From Tethya wilhelma (Eukaryota; Porifera; Demospongiae; Tethyida; Tethyidae): a stretch of 64,000 bases of DNA. The notes beneath the pieces are model-generated. The model was given only the letters and a program-made list of their open reading frames with translations. It was not told the origin of the DNA and did not search any database. This document shows, in pieces, positions 60,057 through 64,000 of the stretch (position 1 is the stretch's first letter; each line of letters begins with the position of its first letter). Position numbers and translations under genes: made by a program. Location of the stretch: assembly GCA_964030475.1 (NCBI GenBank), contig CAXIPT010000002.1:16366749-16430748 (forward strand), given 5' to 3'.

Positions 60057-61027
60057 ATATAATTATCATAATAAATTCACAAGCATTTTAACCACATCAT
60101 TATAATATTTATCGCACAATAATTCTCTTGCATGGTCATCCATACTTTTTATACCACTGACTGTATTATAATTATTTGCTAATTTTATATACACACTATA
60201 TCCTCTTCTGCCCACATTAATTTTATAGAATTAAACTTCGATTCCTTTATTACTTTTACCGATCAACATGCTTCATAATATAGATGTAATAATTTGTGTT
60301 TTGAAGGACAGTTCCGACTAACTTTCTGTCCATAAGTTCACTTATAATTATACTCCATAATAGATTTGTGTCATCACTAGAGTAGCTATAGTATCACTCA
60401 TTGACAATTCTTTAGTTGCAATTTAGTCAGTCACTATAATTCTGCATACAGACAGTAAGTTTTTGTATGTCACACAAATTAACTTTGTCTTCACACATTG
60501 TCAGGAGTTTGACCTACAGCATCATGATAGCACAATTGTTACACAACGATAGAATCCAGATAAGATCCTGCACTCCAGCCCAGAGCATGTGAGACTCAAA
60601 TGAATCAGGGAGAGTTTAATTCACAGTAGAAAATCCCATCAGTGAATGTAGTGAAGAGCATAATACTCTGGTTTGTGTAACTATAATACAGAAAGTCAAC
60701 AGACTATTGTTACAGAGAAACTTGAAACCAAGCTGTCAAAAAATTACTAGAAATTCACGATTGCAACAGTTCACATTTCCAAAACATTGTTTTTTTCACT
60801 GTGACTAATGGTCATTAACATCATTCATGATCACACTACATTACATCACATATATAGCAATGTCTCAGGATTTAGCTTTGTCTACAATGCTCACCCTATA
60901 TAGGTGTTGCATTATGTGGTCATTGACCATAATTCATAAACATAGTTGTTTGTGCTTCATGAATTATGCGCACACACAGACACCCCCATGCATGGGTGCA
61001 TACATGTGCACATGTAGATTGGTTCAA
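59214..61027. repeat. Direct duplication of the EBF 3' end, copy B
   Basis: A repeat of 57399-59212 that begins mid-exon 12 (AACAGTGCAGCAATGGCAG) directly after the N and continues past 61027 into unique sequence. It is the copy linked to the downstream intergenic region. Confidence 0.93.
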
Positions 61028-62670
61028 ATATAGCTATAAAGCACACATTTCTAAACATCACAAATTGCTAATCATTAGAATGTGCATAGTAAACAGTTCA
61101 AGGTATATTGAATCCATGCAATAGTGCCAAATGAATAATATCTTGTTCTAGCTAAAGGAATTGCAAACTTTACATCACCCTAGTTGTATTACACCATGGC
61201 AGCTATAGTACTGTATGTATATGCAGTATAGTGTCCTGAGTAGACTTGCTTACAATAACACAGCTCCCATGTGGTGTATTCCATGGCCATATATTACTTT
61301 CACTAATGCTAATAAAGTGGTGAGGACTGTTGTTGTATTACATGTCATAGAGCAGGAAACAAACAGGCCCACCCAATAAATGGAATCATTGTAAATGCAC
61401 ACCAACAAGCTTATATAAATGGAGTTGCAGGCAGCACAAAGTTCGCTCTAATCATATGGGATTTACAAACTATACATGCTTTAATTTTGAAGAGTGTATA
61501 TGCAACCATATTATGAACCAGCAGCATGCAAGCAGACAGGCTATACTTACAAGTACACATGAGGTGATCTCCAGCCAAAGTCATCACCTCAACCATAATA
61601 TTACATTGCAGGAATTCAGATGCATGACAAACGATGTGCAGTAAACATGAATAGACAAAAATTGTTTACTTGTTGATCAACACATACCTAATATGAAATA
61701 TTTGCAAATCCCTAGTCAATACTATAACCAATAAAGTTAATCACCATTCAATCCACATTAAAACTAAAGATGTTATGGGCGGCACAAACCTTTAGCAAGC
61801 TTTATAGACTTTGGAATGCAGTGTCTCTGTTACACTCACACTGAATAAATAATGGAATAATTTGTATGCTGTTGCTATCATACAAAACTGACACATAATT
61901 TGTGCATGCATGGATATAATAGTATCCATGGTGCATGTTAGGCTGCAAAAAAATCATCATCCCTACTTCTATATATTTACTTGGGTACATGCAAAATTGA
62001 AGAATGTACACCAAGAGATCAAGCTGCATGCAAGCATGAAAAGATCAAGTTAGTTGTTGTCTTAAATGAGAGCAGTATTATATTCTAGTCTGGTGCCCAG
62101 ATCGTTATTAGTAGGCGGGACAGGAATTCAGGGGAAGGAGAAAGAAGGCTTCTCTCCCTTCCTATTCCACCTATAGATCTACTAATAATTGAAAAAAGGG
62201 GTCTGGGTATATACTAAAATTTAGATTTCATTTAGCTAGAGCTACTCCTCTAAGTACATGATTGCATGATCACTGACACTCTATATGTGAATTATTAGGC
62301 CATGCAGTGAAATGCATATGATCCAGTGCCACACTACAGTGCTCTATATGTGGAGACTATATATATCTACCGTAGACTGGTTGAGTAGCCATTTTGGCTA
62401 AGTTAATACTCTCCAATAACCATGCGTTGTTGTGTGGCTGGGTGTTGCGAATTCAATTGTGTGGTTGGGTGCAGTAAGTCTGAGGCCAGAATATTTATTT
62501 TTAGTTTTCATGTAATTTAAGTATCCTAGTTCTTTCCAGTTTGGTCCATGTCATGCATGAATGCATGCATCAATGTTTCAATGTCCAAGCTCAGGCTCAT
62601 CCCAATTATTTTCTATGATCTATGATACTACAGAGTTTGCTTGACCTATGAACCCAGTTTACTGACCTCT
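61028..62670. other. Intergenic, no recognised gene
   Basis: AT-rich sequence downstream of EBF. At about 62090-62205 there is an imperfect inverted repeat (around GGTGCCCAGATCGTTATTAG and its partner ending in CTGGGTATA) that may be a decayed MITE. A short frame at 62422 (MRCCVAGCCEFNC) is cysteine-rich but stops after about 32 codons. I do not call it a gene. Confidence 0.45.
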
Positions 62671-62679
62671 ATACCCTCA

Positions 62680-64000
62680 GACTGAGGCTGAAGATGTCGT
62701 TAAAGTAATTAAGTTTTTACCATTCCTGGCTCTCTTGTTGTGCCTATTCTGCGATGGTCCAATATAATTATGCAAGGCAAAAGACTACCCTACTGGCCCC
62801 TCAGACCCTGACTGCCCTGTTGGTGAGCCATGCTCCACTGTTGACCACTATGCTCTCGAGCTCAGCAACACTTCCTACTTTGATCCCAAACACAACATCA
62901 CTCTGATATTCTTACAAGATACTCCATCACCATGTTTGCGACTCTTGGGCCCCAAATAATTTTAGAACGAGTACTTTTAAATAGTAGTACTGTTTTCTCA
63001 CTGGCTGATGGTTTCTCTGGCAACCTGAATATAGTGGAGAGTGAATTCAGATGTTCTTTTATATTGATATTGACATAAGCTACTCAACCCTGAATATTTC
63101 TATTCTAAGTTCATCCTTCTGTTCTAATGAGCTATAACCACTCCCATAAAGATTAAAGAAGGTAAGGGAGGGTTATCATTACAAATGTATAACAGCACTG
63201 TTCAGGACATTGGTACTGATTCGTTACTGTTTTGTCCTGTTTATGATGATGCTGATCTAGTTTGTGATCTCTACATCACCAGTTATAGGCTTAACAATAG
63301 AATTAACATCACTAAGAGTGTATTTTCCCGTCCTTATCACACTGGCATTTGTCTAGAGATCATGGACATGATAGATGGGCATATGTGTATATAACAGATA
63401 GCACAATTTCTAACCACAAAGCAGGAGCATTATATATTTCATTGATTAATTCTGCATATCCTGGTCTTAGCATTACAATGAAAACTGTAGCATATTCAAC
63501 AACACATATGAGTCCACAAATCTTTCTCCTAACATACAATCAGCTGACACTGTGATATCCATTGATTCTGATGGTAGTGATGAACAACAATATACATACC
63601 ACGTCGTACAGTTTGAAGACTCAACGTTCTTGAACAATTATGCTCATGAATCATCTGCTGTTATTAGCTCATTTATAGCATCAGACATGTTTCAATACTC
63701 AATTGTCATTTTGTGAACAATACAGGATCACCCATTAAGGCATATCAGAGTACATTTACTTTCTCTGGTAATGTTGACTTTGAAAACAACATCGCAGCCA
63801 AAGGAGGAGCATTATCACTAACCCTTTCCACTATTAAAATTACTAATGGCTCAAACGTAGTCTTCAGGAATAACTCTGCTACTGATGTTGGGGGTGCTAT
63901 ATATGTAGAACAGTTGAGTACAGGATTATATTCAGGCAATTATAGGCAGACAAAAACTAACTGTTTCTATCAATTACTTTCTGATATTATAGGAGAGTAT
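62680..64000 (+). pseudogene. Broken secreted beta-helix-type protein gene, runs off the window
   Basis: A hydrophobic stretch (VIKFLPFLALLLCLFCDG, from about 62708) like a signal peptide is followed in frame by a stop codon. Next come CPVGEPCSTVDHYALELSN and SYFDPKHNITLIFLQ. After more stops, 63185-63394 encodes NSTVQDIG and INITKSVFSRPYHTG; a frame shift leads to TDSTISNHKAGALYI (63349-63555); another leads to HVVQFEDSTFLNNYAHESSA; and a last one near 63705 leads to VDFENNIAAKGGALSLTLS and VVFRNNSATDVGGAIYV up to the window end. The repeated FxNNxA...GGAI/GGAL pattern is that of right-handed beta-helix repeats, like the polymorphic membrane protein type. I associate such proteins, with a CP..CxTLxxY start, with large sponge families. 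At least three frame breaks and several stops indicate a pseudogene, unless unrecognised introns remove them. Confidence 0.65.

Noticed and set aside
62422..62520. Cysteine-rich small peptide (MRCCVAGCCEFNC) as a secreted miniprotein
   Set aside because: Only about 32 codons with no signal peptide and no further support.
1..64000. tRNA, rRNA or snRNA genes
   Set aside because: I saw no cloverleaf with A- and B-box or other recognisable RNA gene by eye; a covariance-model scan would be needed to exclude them.

Overview
This window is nuclear DNA from an animal, most likely a demosponge of the Amphimedon kind. Several signs point that way. The genes are compact and multi-exon, and most introns are about 50-400 nt. 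An EBF/COE transcription factor, a family known only in animals, is present. The last 1.3 kb holds a broken member of a secreted beta-helix family that I associate with sponge genomes. No ribosomal RNA, tRNA, bacterial operon or CRISPR array was seen. The species call is inference.

Layout. 1-9525: no recognisable gene; micro- and minisatellites. 9527-21042: transposon-rich, with three dead non-LTR retrotransposon fragments, several inverted-repeat (MITE-like) elements and three exons of an unidentified gene. 21044-31016: DDX56 (DEAD-box helicase, + strand), preceded by a stray first exon of VPS33B on the - strand. 31018-43680: a stray 5' part of DDX56 (- strand), then complete VPS33B (+), a secreted sulfatase (+) and the 3' part of CCT7 (-). 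43682-51952: a second copy of one CCT7 exon, the CCT7 5' part (-), and the 5' end of EBF (+). 51954-61027: the rest of EBF, with duplicated segments. 61028-64000: intergenic sequence, then the beta-helix pseudogene.

The single Ns at 9526, 21043, 25117, 31017, 43681, 51953 and 59213 explain much of the odd structure. Direct duplications lie on both sides of 43681, 51953 and 59213, as expected when two contigs with overlapping ends (often two haplotypes) were joined without merging. The pieces starting at 21044 and 31018 carry the same 1.4 kb in opposite orientation, so the 21044-31016 piece is probably inverted in this scaffold. Corrected, the gene order reads DDX56 <- -> VPS33B -> sulfatase -> <- CCT7 -> EBF, with two head-to-head pairs sharing promoters of about 0.3 and 0.5 kb.

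The identified genes are mostly housekeeping: ribosome assembly (DDX56), endolysosomal fusion (VPS33B), sulfate ester hydrolysis (sulfatase) and cytosolic protein folding (CCT7), plus one developmental regulator (EBF). They do not form one pathway. I saw no convincing new multi-gene system. The most interesting signals are haplotype-specific MITE insertions, the shared divergent promoters, microsatellites abutting splice acceptors, and the unidentified gene at 13.4-15.4 kb.
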